Source: Armatimonadota bacterium (GTDB lineage Bacteria; Armatimonadota; Zipacnadia; Zipacnadales; FEN-943). Taken from it: a stretch of DNA of 6,280 nucleotides. Every line of letters starts with the position of its first letter. Position 1 is the first letter of the stretch. Positions 1 to 5,822 of the stretch are shown one piece after another. Where the stretch lies: assembly GCA_026419655.1 (NCBI GenBank), contig JANZZA010000244.1, forward strand, positions 1 to 6,280, in the 5' to 3' direction. A program made the translations under genes and the position numbers. The notes under the pieces were generated by a model. That model was not told the DNA's origin, did not search any database, and saw only the letters and a list, made by a program, of their open reading frames with translations.

Positions 1-1
1 C

Positions 2-1459
2 GAAACGACCTTCGGCATCCGCACCATTCGCTTCGACCCCGACCAGGGCTTTTTCCTCAACGGCAAGCATGTGAAAATCAAGGGCACATGCAACCACCAT
101 GACTTTGCCGGCGTAGGCATTGGCCTGCCCGACCGCTGCCATGTCTTCAAGATTGAGAAGCTCAAGGAAATGGGTTCCAACGCTTACCGCTGCGCCCATC
201 ATCCTCATGCGACGGAAATCCTCGACGCCTGCGACCGGCTGGGGATGCTCGTTATGGACGAGAATCGCCGGCTGGGTGATACACCGGAAATCCTTGGGCA
301 GGTCGCTAGCATGGTCCTCCGCGACCGCAACCACCCGAGCATTATCATGTGGTCCATGTGCAACGAGGAATGGACTTACCAGGGTACCGAAAGGGGCGCG
401 CAGATGTTCCTGGCGATGAAAGAAATCGTCCTGCGCCACGATAAGACGCGGCCGGTAACCTGCGCCATGAACGCCGGCTTCGGCCAGGGCATCTCGCTCG
501 TCGAAGACCTTCAGGGTTTCAACTACAACGTGGGCGCCTATGACAGTTTCCGCGCCGCCTTCCCGCTCAAGCCCTGTTACGCCAGCGAAACCGCCAGCCA
601 CGTCTCCGACCGTGGCGTCTATGTAGAGGACCGAGAGCGGGGATATTGTCCGGCTTATTGGGGCAACCCCGAGCCCTCCTGGCGGCCCATCGCCGAGCGC
701 GAATGGATGGCCGGCAGCTTTGTTTGGACCGGCTTCGACTATCGCGGCGAGCCGTCACCTTTCAACTGGCCCAATATCAGCTCTCACTTCGGCATCCTGG
801 ATACCTGCGGCTTTCCCAAGGATAGTTACTGGTATTACAAGGCCTGGTGGAAAGACGAGCCACTCGTCCATGTTTTTCCTCACTGGAATCTCGCGGGCCG
901 CGAGGGGCAGGAAATACCCGTGTGGTGCTACGGAAACACCGAAAAGGTAGAGCTAGTCGTCAATGGCAAGAGTTTCGGTGTGCAGGACATGCCGCGATGG
1001 AGTCATGTGGAATGGACTGTACCCTATGAGCCGGGCGTAATAGAGGTGCGTGGCTATAACGCTGGGAAACTTGTCGCCAGCAAGCGCGTGGAGACCACCG
1101 GCCAACCAGCTAAGCTGGCGCTTTCGCCCGACCGCACGCAGATTTTGGCCGACAATCAGGACGTGGCCATTGTCGCCGTGTCAGTGCTCGATGCCGCAGG
1201 CCGGGTTGTCCCGACGGCCAACAACATGGTCACCTTCCGCGTCGAGGGGCCCGGCCGCATCCTGGGCGTCGGAAATGGCGACCCAAGCTGCCATGAACCA
1301 GACAAAGCTTCCCGCCGCTCCGCCTTCAGCGGCCACTGCCTTGTCATCGTCCAGGCCGGCGACAAACCCGGCCCTATCCGGCTGCTCGCTCGCTCTGCGG
1401 GCCTGGAGACCGCGACTGTGGTTATCAAGTCAACGAAGAGCAACATCCGCTGCCTGTAG
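2..1459 (+). CDS. Glycoside hydrolase family 2 (beta-galactosidase-like) with DUF4982, 5'-truncated
   Basis: This is the C-terminal 485 residues of a GH2 glycosidase. The frame is open from base 2, so the start and the N-terminal jelly-roll and first sandwich domain lie upstream. The visible protein begins with the family-typical FGIRTIRF, then LNGK and KGTCNHHD at the entry to the catalytic TIM barrel. The acid/base is the first Glu of WSMCNEEW (codon 365-367, visible residue 122). The likely nucleophile is the Glu of YASETASH (codon 587-589, visible residue 196). The WTGFDYRGEP stretch after the nucleophile is normal for the family. From about residue 285 a DUF4982-like beta domain follows (PVWCYGNTEKVELVVNGKSFG). 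From about 365 to the end lies a second Ig-like GH2 C-terminal domain (AIVAVSVLDAAGRVVP ... GPGRILGVGNGDP). Family enzymes are retaining exo-glycosidases acting on beta-galactosides or related sugars. Substrate and secretion cannot be judged because the N-terminus is missing. Family is certain; substrate is inference. Confidence 0.95.
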   Translation, partial: ETTFGIRTIRFDPDQGFFLNGKHVKIKGTCNHHDFAGVGIGLPDRCHVFKIEKLKEMGSNAYRCAHHPHATEILDACDRLGMLVMDENRRLGDTPEILGQVASMVLRDRNHPSIIMWSMCNEEWTYQGTERGAQMFLAMKEIVLRHDKTRPVTCAMNAGFGQGISLVEDLQGFNYNVGAYDSFRAAFPLKPCYASETASHVSDRGVYVEDRERGYCPAYWGNPEPSWRPIAEREWMAGSFVWTGFDYRGEPSPFNWPNISSHFGILDTCGFPKDSYWYYKAWWKDEPLVHVFPHWNLAGREGQEIPVWCYGNTEKVELVVNGKSFGVQDMPRWSHVEWTVPYEPGVIEVRGYNAGKLVASKRVETTGQPAKLALSPDRTQILADNQDVAIVAVSVLDAAGRVVPTANNMVTFRVEGPGRILGVGNGDPSCHEPDKASRRSAFSGHCLVIVQAGDKPGPIRLLARSAGLETATVVIKSTKSNIRCL

Positions 1460-1492
1460 GAAGGTCTGCCGTTGTGCCTACAGGAAAGTCTG
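1454..1492 (+). other. Hairpin and imperfect tandem repeat at the GH2 stop codon
   Basis: A perfect 7-bp inverted repeat, CTGTAGG (1454-1460) and CCTACAG (1477-1483), spans the TAG stop of the glycosidase. The same stretch has an imperfect direct repeat with a 24-nt period: AGGAAGGTCTG at 1458-1468 and AGGAAAGTCTG at 1482-1492. There is no T-run after the stem, so a standard intrinsic terminator is not supported. It may be a 3'-end stability structure or chance. Confidence 0.3.
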
Positions 1493-1614
1493 TTCATCTC
1501 TTGAGTGGTTCATGAGGTGGGAGTGGCGCGGTTCTGAGAATGAATGAGGTATGCGGGCGGGCGGCAGGATGCCGAGGCCATTGCCCCTTCAGCTCAGGCC
1601 CAGGCGCGGGTATC

Positions 1615-1679
1615 ACCAACAGCACAAAAAAGTTGGAGAAGGAGGTTTAGGGACGACTCTTTTTATGGGGTTTCCCTCA
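1615..1679 (+). repeat. Intergenic repeat block A, copy 1 (followed by block B)
   Basis: This non-coding repeat begins CCAACAGCACAAAAAAGTTG and ends GGGGTTTCCCTCAG. It aligns by eye with the copies near 1813, 3478 and 3787. Shared features are an A-run followed by GTTxGGGAAGG, a G-rich centre, a T-rich stretch (CTTTTT) and a closing TTTCCC. It is the most diverged copy in the G-rich centre. It runs straight into block B, as copy 3 does. Confidence 0.7.
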
Positions 1680-1760
1680 GCACGGACTCCCCTTCAGCAA
1701 AAAGCGGGGGCCCCGTGCACCCTTCGCCGTAAAGGCGCGGGTGCCTGGCGGAGACACGCG
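1677..1760 (+). repeat. Intergenic hairpin repeat block B, copy 1
   Basis: This block aligns with 3531-3615. Shared strings include AGCAAAAAGCGGGG, CCGTAAA and CCTGGCGGAG. The first half folds into a stem-loop: GCACGG (1680-1685) pairs with CCGTGC (1713-1718), and an inner CCCC (1689-1692) pairs with GGGG (1706-1709) around a loop containing AGCAAAAAGC. A second small hairpin, CGCC-gtaaa-GGCG, lies at 1725-1737 in this copy only. No coding sense was found. Confidence 0.7.
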
Positions 1761-1812
1761 GCCACCGTTGTCTTCGCCAATGCCCCAGAGGCACTGCACA
1801 CACTGGGCCCGC

Positions 1813-1894
1813 CGCGACAGCAGGAAAAACTTCGGGAAGAAGACCTGGGGGACAACCGTTTTCAAAGAGTCTTTCCCGCAAGGAAAGCTTTCTG
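1813..1894 (+). repeat. Intergenic repeat block A, copy 2 (3'-extended type)
   Basis: Copy 2 contains ACAGCAGGAAAAACTTCGGG, then ACCTGGGGGACAACCGTTTT, CAAAGAGTCTTTCCC and a 3' extension AAGGAAAGCTTTCT. It is closest to the copy at 3787-3865, which has the same extension (AAGGAAGTTTTGTCT). Both are preceded by an identical GGCCCGCC (1806-1813 and 3781-3788). This separates the gene-proximal copies from those that lead into block B. The block ends about 80 nt before the sulfatase-like start codon. Confidence 0.7.
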
Positions 1895-1961
1895 GGCGCT
1901 CTGCTCATCGCAGCGGTGCTCAAGAAAAGAACGTCGGGCACCACAAGAGTCCCGGCAGACT

Positions 1962-1968
1962 AGAGGGG
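1962..1968 (+). promoter_or_regulatory. Ribosome binding site deciding the GTG start at 1977
   Basis: AGAGGGG at 1962-1968 is a purine-rich Shine-Dalgarno-like stretch. It ends 8 nt before the GTG at 1977. It is too close to the in-frame GTG at 1968 to serve that codon. It therefore favours 1977, which gives a protein beginning with the canonical sulfatase-fold strand VIMIVSDTYRRDHLG. Confidence 0.55.
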
Positions 1969-1976
1969 TGAGAACT

Positions 1977-3404
1977 GTGAACGTCATCATGATAGTCAGC
2001 GACACTTACCGCAGGGACCACTTAGGAGTCTATGGCAATTCGTGGATACGCACGCCCAATCTGGACCGCCTGGCGGCCATGAGCTACGTCTTCGAAAACG
2101 CCTGGACAGGCAATTTCCCGACGCTGCCCAACCGCTACGACGTGTTTACGGGCCGTTTCGGCTGCATCGAGTACGACTGGTCGCCGCTGCCGCGAAATGT
2201 GCCGGTGCTGGCGCAGGTTCTTGCGGCGGCCGGCTATGTCACAATGATGGTCAACGACACGCCCCACATTCTGCAGAACGGCTCCTTCTTCGACCGAGGT
2301 TTCTCGGGCTTTGACTGGGTGCGCGGCCAGGAAAATGACCGCTACATGACCCAGCCGCGAGAAGTCAGGTTTCCGTGCGACCCTTCGAAGATGCGCGAAC
2401 CCGACCTGGTAGTTGCCCAGTATCTTCGCAACATCGCCCGCCGCGAAAAGGAAGAAGACTATTTCCCCGCTCAGACGCTGATGCGGGCAGCCCGCTGGCT
2501 GGAAGAAAACCGCACCGACCGCTTTTTGCTGTACGTGGATACCTTTGATCCCCATGAGCCGTGGGACCCGCCTCGCTGGTACGTTGACCTGTACGACCCG
2601 GGCTACAAAGGCGAGGAATGTATCTATCCGCGCTACGGCCCAGCGGATTATCTGACAAAGGCCGAGCTGCGCCATGCAAGAGCGCTTTACGCAGGCGAGT
2701 GCACCCTGGTAGACACCTGGGTGGGCTACTTGCTGCGACGGGTCGAAGAACTGGGCCTCATGGACAACACGGCTATTGTCTTCACCACTGACCATGGCTT
2801 TTACATCGGCGAGCACAACCTTACGGGCAAGTCGCTAATCTGGCCGGGCGGACATGCCTTCGGCCCGCTGTACACCGAAGTAGCGCGCATACCGCTCATC
2901 ATTCACCTGCCTGGCCAGACAAAGCAGCGGCGGATACGCCAGCCCGTCCAGCCCTGCGATATAGCGCCGACCATCTATGAGTTTTTGGGCGTTGCGCCGC
3001 CCGACACGGTCCACGGCCAGTCCCTGCTGCCGCTGATGCAAGGAAAAACCTTCCGCCCGCGACTGGTGACTATCACCACGCCTTCGCTGGCTCACGACCC
3101 CAACGGCGGCATACCCACAACCATAACCGCCGGCGAGTGGGCGCTGGTTTATTACGGCTCGCCCGACGCTCCGCTGGCCAGTCACCTCACGGCTGCCGTG
3201 GACCATGTCGAGCGGCCGGCCCTTGTCCCCACCAACGTCGTCCCGCCGCCGGAGCTTTACAACCTTCGCGAAGACCCTGGCATGACCCGGAATGTCATCC
3301 GCAACAACCGCCAGGTGGCTGAGAGGCTTCATCGTGCCCACGTGAAGCTCCTCGAGAAAATGGGCATGGCCGAGCAATATCTGCAGCACCGGCGCGAAAT
3401 CTAG
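1977..3404 (+). CDS. Sulfatase-fold hydrolase (alkaline phosphatase superfamily) with Thr at the formylglycine site
   Basis: The product is 475 residues, a normal length for a bacterial sulfatase-family (PF00884) protein. The N-terminal metal-binding strand is IVSDTYRRDHLGVYGN, with Asp9 and Asp14. FDPHEPW (His193) and TTDHGFYIGEHNLTGKS (Asp272, His273, Lys285) are the conserved metal and substrate-side motifs. The tail ELYNLREDPGMTRNV is the usual sulfatase C-terminal signature. The nucleophile motif, normally C/S-x-P-S-R followed by TG, reads T-L-P-N-R-Y-D-V-F-T-G-R. Thr49 (codon 2121-2123) therefore replaces the Cys or Ser that is oxidised to formylglycine. Thr is the nucleophile in the related NPP phosphodiesterases, so phosphodiesterase or phosphatase activity is plausible. 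There is no signal peptide, so it is probably cytoplasmic. The GTG start is chosen from the upstream purine-rich site; the frame stays open to 1551, but only through repeats. The GH2 neighbour suggests glycan metabolism. Superfamily is certain; reaction is open. Confidence 0.93.
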   Translation: MNVIMIVSDTYRRDHLGVYGNSWIRTPNLDRLAAMSYVFENAWTGNFPTLPNRYDVFTGRFGCIEYDWSPLPRNVPVLAQVLAAAGYVTMMVNDTPHILQNGSFFDRGFSGFDWVRGQENDRYMTQPREVRFPCDPSKMREPDLVVAQYLRNIARREKEEDYFPAQTLMRAARWLEENRTDRFLLYVDTFDPHEPWDPPRWYVDLYDPGYKGEECIYPRYGPADYLTKAELRHARALYAGECTLVDTWVGYLLRRVEELGLMDNTAIVFTTDHGFYIGEHNLTGKSLIWPGGHAFGPLYTEVARIPLIIHLPGQTKQRRIRQPVQPCDIAPTIYEFLGVAPPDTVHGQSLLPLMQGKTFRPRLVTITTPSLAHDPNGGIPTTITAGEWALVYYGSPDAPLASHLTAAVDHVERPALVPTNVVPPPELYNLREDPGMTRNVIRNNRQVAERLHRAHVKLLEKMGMAEQYLQHRREI

Positions 3405-3452
3405 CGCTGCACGGGCGAGTGCGTCGAGGCACTATCGTGCGCCAAAACCGCG

Positions 3453-3469
3453 GCGGCTCTTCCAGCCGC
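3453..3469 (+). terminator. GC-rich hairpin downstream of the sulfatase-like gene
   Basis: GCGGCT (3453-3458) pairs with AGCCGC (3464-3469) around a CTTCC loop, about 50 nt after the TAG stop. An alternative fold pairs flanking CCGCGG copies. No T-run follows, so this is at best a weak or factor-assisted terminator. Confidence 0.3.
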
Positions 3470-3477
3470 GGGCAGGA

Positions 3478-3533
3478 TCGGAAAGTGTGGGAAGCAGGGC
3501 TGGGCGGCGACCCCTCCAAAGGGTTTCCCCCAG
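3478..3533 (+). repeat. Intergenic repeat block A, copy 3 (followed by block B)
   Basis: The sequence GGAAAGTGTGGGAAGCAGGG, then CTGGGCGGCGACCCCTCCAA and AGGGTTTCCCCCAGG, matches the block A layout: a GTxTGGGAAG stretch, a G-rich centre, ACCC and a closing GGGTTTCCC. It lacks the long A-run. It leads directly into block B, as copy 1 does. An ACCC (3510-3513) and GGGT (3521-3524) pair could form a small hairpin. Confidence 0.65.
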
Positions 3534-3615
3534 GCAGGGGCCCCCCTTGAGGAGCAAAAAGCGGGGTTGCCCCTGCCCCCCTCCCCGTAAATGCTTCTGT
3601 TCCCTGGCGGAGGCG
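3531..3615 (+). repeat. Intergenic hairpin repeat block B, copy 2
   Basis: This is the second copy of the block at 1677-1760. Its stem is longer: GGCAGGGGC (3533-3541) pairs perfectly with GCCCCTGCC (3569-3577). An inner CCCC pairs with GGGG (3563-3566), and AGCAAAAAGC is again in the loop. The stem base pair C1683:G1715 of copy 1 is G3537:C3573 here, a compensatory change. Downstream, CCGTAAATGC and CCTGGCGGAGGCGC align with copy 1. The block is non-coding in both intergenic regions. Confidence 0.75.
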
Positions 3616-3666
3616 CACACCCACCGCACCTGCCGGAGGGGTAGGGGGTGCTGGCGGTGTTTTTCG

Positions 3667-3788
3667 GGTGGGCCGGATTTTCGGGCGCGCTAGAAGGCAC
3701 TTGCAAGCGACGCCTGGAAAGACAGGTAGTGGCCGAGCCGCAACGCGGCCTCCACTGCTTCCCGGCGCGCCCGAAAATCCGGCCCGCC
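3667..3788. repeat. Long perfect inverted repeat with internal hairpins
   Basis: Bases 3670-3690 and 3765-3785 are exact reverse complements (21 bp, 74-nt interior). Two more pairs and a G-T wobble extend the stem to 3667 and 3788. The arm contains GGCCGGATTTTCGGGCG. The interior can form AGGC (3695-3698) with GCCT (3712-3715), enclosing the palindrome CTTGCAAG (3700-3707). It can also form AGTGG (3728-3732) with CCACT (3752-3756). An alternative CCTG/CAGG hairpin lies at 3713-3725. The element sits in the spacer of the second composite repeat and is absent from the first, where only GGCCCGCC (1806-1813) matches its right edge. It could be a miniature inverted-repeat element or a structured RNA. 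Confidence 0.8.
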
Positions 3789-3865
3789 AACAGTATAAAA
3801 AGTTTGGGAAGGGGGTCTGGGGGAGAACCCTTTTCAAATAGTTTCCCCCAAAGGAAGTTTTGTCT
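3787..3865 (+). repeat. Intergenic repeat block A, copy 4 (3'-extended type)
   Basis: This copy reads CCAACAGTATAAAAAGTTTG, then GGAAGGGGGTCTGGGGGAGA, ACCCTTTTCAAATAG, TTTCCCCCAAAGGAAG. It is the copy with the best-preserved fold: TGGGGGAGAAC (3818-3828) pairs with GTTTCCCCCA (3841-3850) with one bulged G around a T-rich loop. Its 3' extension AAGGAAGTTTTGTCT matches copy 2. It ends about 50 nt before the rimO start. Whether it acts as terminator of the previous transcript, as leader of rimO or only as a dispersed repeat cannot be told from sequence. Confidence 0.75.
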
Positions 3866-3914
3866 CGCCAGGTTGCTCATGGGTGGGTGGCGGTGCTTGA
3901 ATTGTTCCGCGACC

Positions 3915-5279
3915 ATGGAGCAAGACAAAGCTCTCAGCGGCGTAAAGGTTGCCCTGATAAGGCTTGGCTGTCCCAAAAACGACGTGGACGCCGAGTACAT
4001 GTTGGGGTTGCTTGAGCGAGCTGGCTGCGAGGTAGTGAGACACCCTGAGGCAGCGGACGTAGTGATTGTCAACACGTGTTCTTTCATTCGCCCTGCGTGC
4101 GACGAGGCCATTGAGACGCTTCTGGAGGCAGCCGACCTAAAGACCCAAGGCGTGCGGGCCGTGGTGTGTGCTGGGTGCCTGCCAGCCCGCTACGGGACAG
4201 AGCTGGTCGCCGAGCTGGCCGAGATTGACGGTTTTCTTGCGCCCGGGGCTATTGAGCAGGTGGCTAAGGTTGTGGCGGCAGCGCTCCGTGGAGACCGGCC
4301 GGTAGCGCTGGGCAGCCGGGGCGCGTTTCCTCAAGCGGGCTGGCCGCGGCATAAACTCGACCCACCCTGGCGGGCAACGATAAAGATTGCCGACGGCTGC
4401 AGCCACGCGTGCACCTTTTGCACCATACCCTTCATCCGCGGACGTTACAAGAGTCAGCCGGTGGCGGCGCTGGTCGGGGAGGTTGAGGCGGCGCTCACTG
4501 CTGGCGCCACAGAAATATGCCTGGTCGCTCAGGACACCAGCAGCTACGGGTTAGACCTGGGCTTGCAAGACGGCCTGGTCGCCCTACTTGAGAGCCTCTC
4601 GCCTCTTGTCACCACCGAGAGATGGCTGCGGGTGCAATACCTTCATCCCGACCGGCTGACGCCCAACCTGATTGCTGCCCTTCTTCGCCTGCCGGGCGTA
4701 GTGTCATACTTCGACCTGCCCTTCCAGCATGGCTCCGCGAGGATACTTTCCGCCATGGGACGACAGGGCAATCGTAAAAGCTATACTCGGCTCGTAGAGG
4801 CCATCCGCGAGCAGAATCCCGATGCAGCCATCCGAGCGACCTTCATTGTGGGATTTCCCGGCGAGACGGACGAGGACTTCCATGAGCTTCTTGGTTTCGT
4901 GGGCGACATAGAGCCTGACCATGTGGCGGTATTCCCCTACTATGCCGAGGAAGGGACACGGGCGGCGCGCATGCCGGGACGTGTACCTCAGCCAGAGCTG
5001 CGCCGGCGGTTAGAAGAGTTTACCGATACAGCTCACTCGGTGGCTCACCGACGTGGGGAAAGACTCGTCGGCCGCCGGCTCCAGGTACTGGTCGAGGAGC
5101 ACACCGGCGGCGGACAGTACGCCGGCAGGACTTTCCGCGACGCTCCGGATATAGACGGAGTTTTCTACTTGCTTGGCCGCCGCCGGCTTGCGCCAGGCAA
5201 TTTTGTGCAGGCTGTGGTCACGGGCGCCGAAGTAAGTGACCTCTTTGGCCAGCAAAGCTGTCCACAGCAAGGCCTCTAA
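3915..5279 (+). CDS. rimO: Ribosomal protein uS12 (S12) methylthiotransferase RimO
   Basis: RimO is a cytoplasmic radical-SAM enzyme with two iron-sulfur clusters. It adds a methylthio group to the beta-carbon of a conserved Asp of ribosomal protein S12 (Asp89 in E. coli). All three domains are present in 454 residues. The N-terminal MTTase domain carries LGCPKND (Cys19), NTCSF (Cys55) and AGCLPARY (Cys88), which bind the auxiliary cluster. The radical-SAM core has DGCSHACTFCTIPFIRG (Cys162, Cys166, Cys169), then QDTSSYG, YLHPDRLT, DLPFQHGS and FIVGFPGETDEDF. A TRAM domain runs from about 386 to the end with FRDAPDIDGVFYL. The DAPDIDG string and the IPFIRG pattern favour RimO over its tRNA-modifying paralogue MiaB. 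ATG 3915 is chosen because the family starts just before the first cysteine motif. No clear Shine-Dalgarno precedes it. ATG 3879 is in frame and would add 12 residues. Frame openness up to 3648 only runs through repeats. Confidence 0.97.
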   Translation: MEQDKALSGVKVALIRLGCPKNDVDAEYMLGLLERAGCEVVRHPEAADVVIVNTCSFIRPACDEAIETLLEAADLKTQGVRAVVCAGCLPARYGTELVAELAEIDGFLAPGAIEQVAKVVAAALRGDRPVALGSRGAFPQAGWPRHKLDPPWRATIKIADGCSHACTFCTIPFIRGRYKSQPVAALVGEVEAALTAGATEICLVAQDTSSYGLDLGLQDGLVALLESLSPLVTTERWLRVQYLHPDRLTPNLIAALLRLPGVVSYFDLPFQHGSARILSAMGRQGNRKSYTRLVEAIREQNPDAAIRATFIVGFPGETDEDFHELLGFVGDIEPDHVAVFPYYAEEGTRAARMPGRVPQPELRRRLEEFTDTAHSVAHRRGERLVGRRLQVLVEEHTGGGQYAGRTFRDAPDIDGVFYLLGRRRLAPGNFVQAVVTGAEVSDLFGQQSCPQQGL

Positions 5280-5482
5280 GGAGGGTGGGAGTATCCGGTT
5301 TTCTCACTACTTTGTTTCAGACGGGAAAGACTCAGGCGCTAAGAATCACCTCGCAGACTGTTGCAAAACCTCGTGCAGGCTTACCTAAACCAGGGAAAGT
5401 GCCCAACGCTGTACGACTTACCTTTTACCCGCGATTTCCTCTGGCGGCCGGGAAAACGACTTTTGCAACGGTCTCCTCGGAA

Positions 5483-5531
5483 AACCGAATACTCCCAAGG
5501 AGGGTTGCCCCCCCAGGTGGCTTTCCCACAG
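5483..5531 (-). repeat. Block A-like repeat, reverse orientation
   Basis: Read on the - strand, this stretch gives GTGGGAAAGCCACCTGGGGG, then GGCAACCCTCCTTGGGAGT. It resembles copy 3 (GTGGGAAGCAGGGCTGGGCG, then GCGACCCCTCCAAAGGGTTT) in order and spacing. Similarity is weaker than among the + strand copies. It lies in the convergent gap, so its sense strand follows the stop codon of the - strand gene. Confidence 0.4.
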
Positions 5532-5701
5532 CCTGGCTTTGCGCGTGCTGACCTGCTCGCGAGCGCAATCTTCAGGCGGCAAGGGTTACGGTTTCTGCGC
5601 CGGACAGCCCGACAATGGGCGTTTTACCGCGGCCTACCCAAAGAACCTGCGCCAATCTTTATCCCTTTTGGGACGGCTGCAAGAGTCACTTTGCCGCCCT
5701 C

Positions 5702-5744
5702 TGCCTGCAATCGCAGGCAAAAGGCCGGGTGCACAGCATTGCAC
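5702..5744. other. Two short hairpins in the convergent intergenic region
   Basis: TGCCTGC (5702-5708) pairs perfectly with GCAGGCA (5713-5719) around an AATC loop. GTGCA (5729-5733) pairs with TGCAC (5740-5744) and is followed on the + strand by the pyrimidine-rich ACTTTCTTC. Between converging genes such stems may help transcription termination. Neither has a clean T-run on either strand, so this is weak. Confidence 0.3.
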
Positions 5745-5822
5745 ACTTTCTTCATTCCGGATGAGCCAACACCAGCTTTTGCAACAGGCCCCGATTATTC
5801 CCTCCGCGGATGCCGACCGGCC

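Larger units (their letters stand above)
5351..5794. mobile_element. Possible decayed or miniature element with GTTGCAAAA inverted ends
   Basis: Bases 5351-5380 match the reverse complement of 5765-5794 at 23 of 30 positions by hand alignment, centred on a shared CTGTTGCAAAA. A third copy of the motif at 5461-5474 is the reverse complement of 5355-5368 at 13 of 14 positions. The element could thus be about 444 bp, or only 120 bp (5355-5474). The interior has no recognisable transposase and no convincing coding frame. No target duplication was seen. Terminal inverted repeats of this kind fit a small non-autonomous element or an IS remnant. The left end lies 70 nt after the rimO stop; the right end lies 28 nt from the stop codon of the - strand gene. 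Confidence 0.45.

Noticed and set aside
1551..1976. In-frame N-terminal extension of the sulfatase-like protein from the ATG at 1551
   Set aside because: The extension translates repeat blocks A, B and A, has no homology features, and is Arg/Gly/Pro-rich. The canonical first strand and a plausible ribosome binding site place the start at 1977.
1460..1976. CRISPR array in the repeat-rich gap
   Set aside because: The repeats are long, diverged and unevenly spaced with related interiors. There are no short identical repeats with unique spacers of constant size and no cas genes.
2022..2816. Long - strand frame (264 residues) opposite the sulfatase-like gene
   Set aside because: It lies wholly opposite a gene with clear family motifs. 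GC-rich codon use opens such shadow frames, and it shows no motif of its own. The same applies to the - strand frame at 2835-3389.
3667..3788. tRNA gene, because of the cloverleaf-like nested stems
   Set aside because: There is no TTCGA-type T-loop sequence, no 7-bp acceptor with the right spacing and no recognisable anticodon arm. The closing stem is 21 bp or more.
3648..3914. In-frame N-terminal extension of RimO from 3648 or 3879
   Set aside because: RimO proteins begin shortly before the LGCPKN motif. The extension from 3648 crosses the long inverted repeat and block A. ATG 3879 is possible but adds residues with no family match.
3295..4111. Two - strand frames across the gap before rimO (3295-3837 and 3401-4111)
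   Set aside because: They translate the repeats and parts of neighbouring genes, are Pro/Arg/Gly-rich and have no recognisable domain.
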